Assembly: GCA_947177115.1 (NCBI GenBank) | Contig: CAMWTG010000164.1 | Span: forward strand, 1 to 6,415 | Reading direction: 5' to 3' | Source: an uncultured Clostridia bacterium | GTDB taxonomy: Bacteria > Bacillota > Clostridia > Oscillospirales > Oscillospiraceae | Length of the DNA stretch: 6,415 nucleotides | Part shown: one piece after another, positions 5,123 to 6,415 of the stretch | How the letters are laid out: the number at the start of each line of letters is the position of its first letter | Numbering within the stretch: position 1 is the stretch's first letter | Notes under the pieces: generated by a model | The model's input: only the letters and a program-made list of their open reading frames with translations | What the model was told of the DNA's origin: nothing | Database searches by the model: none | Position numbers and translations under genes: made by a program

Positions 5123-5743
5123 ATGAAAAAGTATGTTACGAAGTTGTTCAGCCTGTTGATGGCCGTGTGCATGGTGGGGTCGCTTTTGGCACCGTCCGCG
5201 TTGGCGGCAGTTGGCGCTGAGTCACCCCGCGCGGTGGTTGTTCCTAATGGAATGCGTATTGGAGTTCAATACGTGGTCGTTTATCCGGCTTATTATATAG
5301 AAAGCACGGGTAAATATATCGTTGATTACAATATCAACAAAATCCATAATTATCCCGCTGCCAATCAGCAAAATGGTTCTTGTCGGCTTAGTACTGCAGA
5401 GACAACAAATCTCTTGAATCAGTTCAAGGAAAAGTTTGATATGGATGCTAACGTTTGGGTTTTTGCATCAAGGTATTCCCTTTATGCCGATGGAAAGGGA
5501 TCTTATGGAAAATATTTTCAATTTACAACAAGCGGCGATTGTATTGAGGGAAAATCCATTCGAGTAGATGTTGGCCGGAATGATTCGGATCGTCCGGTCG
5601 GAGCGACATTCCGGATCCCTGAAAATACCACCGGTACATACAGTATTGGATTGTATGGTGGCTTTTATTATTATAGCGCATACGCAAAAAAAGAACTTAG
5701 TTCTATGGCGCAAGTCGATGTATATTTCAATTCGACATTCTGA
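5123..5743 (+). CDS. Secreted protein of unknown function
   Basis: A 206-aa protein with a Sec signal peptide: KKYVTK charged start, hydrophobic core at about residues 8-23, and SALA-A cleavage site near residue 28. The mature part of about 178 aa is rich in Tyr, Ser, Asn and Gly, with short alternating stretches that suggest a beta-rich fold. It has a tyrosine-rich patch (GLYGGFYYYSAYAKK) close to the C-terminus. I see no TM helix, anchor motif or catalytic motif. The ATG at 5123 follows AAAGGA (5108-5113) at 9 bases. A TTG at 5093 in the same frame would add ten residues before the charged start and is not preferred. GC content is visibly lower than in the neighbouring metabolic genes, as in the secreted protein on the other side of padR, so acquisition by transfer is possible. 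The gene is followed after 26 bases by the next one with no terminator, so they likely form an operon. Confidence 0.82.
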   Translation: MKKYVTKLFSLLMAVCMVGSLLAPSALAAVGAESPRAVVVPNGMRIGVQYVVVYPAYYIESTGKYIVDYNINKIHNYPAANQQNGSCRLSTAETTNLLNQFKEKFDMDANVWVFASRYSLYADGKGSYGKYFQFTTSGDCIEGKSIRVDVGRNDSDRPVGATFRIPENTTGTYSIGLYGGFYYYSAYAKKELSSMAQVDVYFNSTF

Positions 5744-5755
5744 GTGTATATTTTA

Positions 5756-5808
5756 GAGGAGGATGCATTGTGCGAATTTCTAACCAGACGCCAACCTATC
5801 AGCCCACG
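5756..5808 (+). repeat. 53-bp direct repeat, copy 1 (RBS and gene start)
   Basis: Bases 5756-5808 are identical to 6363-6415. The repeat begins with the ribosome binding site GAGGAGG and covers the GTG start and the first 13 codons. The flanking base on the left differs, and the right end of copy 2 is cut by the window edge, so the true repeat may be longer. Confidence 0.95.
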
Positions 5809-6345
5809 GCCGGTGCGCAACGGACCAGTTTCGGGGCCGGTTCCTTTGGCAAGCAGCTGGACATCGCAGTCAGCCGCCATGCGGACCAGCTGGAGGTAAG
5901 CGCCGAGGGAGCCGCCTGGCGGAATGCGGACGAGATGGACTCGTCTCCTTATCTGAAGCTGCTGGAAAGCTATGAAGCATGGAAAGCGCAGCAGCCTCCC
6001 CAGGACCTTCCCGATTCCTGGGGACCGACCGAGGAGAATCTTGCCTATCTGAAAGGGCATTACACCGGCGATCTCTCCTGGGAGGAGCGGGTGGACGCGC
6101 TGAAAACTATGGAACAGTTGGGCGTGATCACCAAAGAGCAGAGATATGATGCTATGGGCTCTACTGCGGTTGTCGCCAGTTTAGATGAAATAATAGAGCA
6201 CACGAGCACCCATGTCCTGAAACAATACAACGCGTATCTCAGCGGCGGTTGGAACGCGTGTTTCCAGGACCATGCTATCGGCACCTTCCAAACGGCGGAT
6301 GACCTCTTCGCCTGGCTGGACAAACTTTTGGAGAGCGATGCCTGA
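5770..6345 (+). CDS. Unrecognised 191-aa cytosolic protein, tandemly duplicated
   Basis: I do not recognise this family. The GTG start at 5770 follows GAGGAGG (5756-5762) at 7 bases. There is no signal peptide or TM segment. The N-terminus (MRISNQTPTYQPTAG) is polar and probably flexible, about 50 residues long. A more ordered helical part follows from about residue 58 (SSPYLKLLESYEAWKAQ), with GDLSWEERVDALKTMEQLGVITKEQRYDAM and a C-terminal FQTADDLFAWLDKLLE. The protein is acidic overall. GC content rises again compared with the gene before it. It lies 26 bases after the secreted-protein gene and 31 bases before a second copy of its own start, so it belongs to a tandem family in one operon. 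A structural, secretion-substrate or regulatory role cannot be told apart from sequence alone. Confidence 0.8.
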   Translation: MRISNQTPTYQPTAGAQRTSFGAGSFGKQLDIAVSRHADQLEVSAEGAAWRNADEMDSSPYLKLLESYEAWKAQQPPQDLPDSWGPTEENLAYLKGHYTGDLSWEERVDALKTMEQLGVITKEQRYDAMGSTAVVASLDEIIEHTSTHVLKQYNAYLSGGWNACFQDHAIGTFQTADDLFAWLDKLLESDA

Positions 6346-6362
6346 TTTTTACAATTGCAAAT

Positions 6363-6415
6363 GAGGAGGATGCATTGTGCGAATTTCTAACCAGACGCCA
6401 ACCTATCAGCCCACG
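6363..6415 (+). repeat. 53-bp direct repeat, copy 2 (RBS and gene start)
   Basis: Identical to 5756-5808 and reaching the end of the window. It carries the same ribosome binding site, GTG start and first 13 codons. Confidence 0.95.
6377..6415 (+). CDS. Start of a tandem paralogue of the 191-aa protein, partial
   Basis: Only 13 codons (MRISNQTPTYQPT) are inside the window. They match the start of the 5770-6345 gene base for base, including GTG start and ribosome binding site GAGGAGG at 6363-6369. No terminator is seen in the 31-base gap, so both copies are probably on one transcript. Whether the rest of the protein is the same or diverges cannot be seen here. Confidence 0.75.
   Translation, partial: MRISNQTPTYQPT

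Overview
The window looks like chromosomal DNA of a GC-rich Firmicute, most likely a gut Clostridia lineage such as Oscillospiraceae (Flavonifractor/Oscillibacter type). This rests on strong AGGAGG-type ribosome binding sites, the PadR plus small membrane protein pair, dispersed TGTAGGGGC-type palindromic repeats, and a mix of GC-rich metabolic genes with visibly AT-richer secreted-protein genes. The organism is inferred; no marker gene is present.

Region 1 (1-2582, + strand) is the end of a phosphonate-biosynthesis operon. It holds the C-terminal part of an iron-type alcohol dehydrogenase (likely phosphonoacetaldehyde reductase), a complete phosphonopyruvate decarboxylase (AepY/Ppd) 16 bases later, and a PHP-domain phosphoesterase 16 bases after that. 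Together the first two would turn phosphonopyruvate into phosphonoacetaldehyde and then 2-hydroxyethylphosphonate. PEP mutase would be expected just upstream of the window. A strong hairpin separates this operon from the convergent next gene.

Region 2 (2637-3599) carries an HD-domain hydrolase on the - strand with its own promoter, then about 425 bases with no gene. That gap is filled with palindromic, inverted and direct repeats: two neighbouring elements (A and B) related to a compact transposon-like element (C) at 4991-5074.

Region 3 (3581-4878, - strand) is a tight three-gene operon: PadR-type repressor, one-TM protein with a HAAS/DUF1700-like cytosolic domain, and small secreted protein. 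It is stitched together by two 4-base start/stop overlaps and closed by a clear rho-independent terminator.

Region 4 (4906-6415, + strand) is transcribed divergently from the PadR operon. A strong promoter leads through a short leader ORF, which was hit by the 84-bp element C, into a second secreted protein gene. An unrecognised 191-aa protein follows, and then the start of a tandem copy of that protein gene whose ribosome binding site and first 13 codons are identical over 53 bp. PadR sits between the two divergent promoters and could control both secreted-protein units; this is inference.
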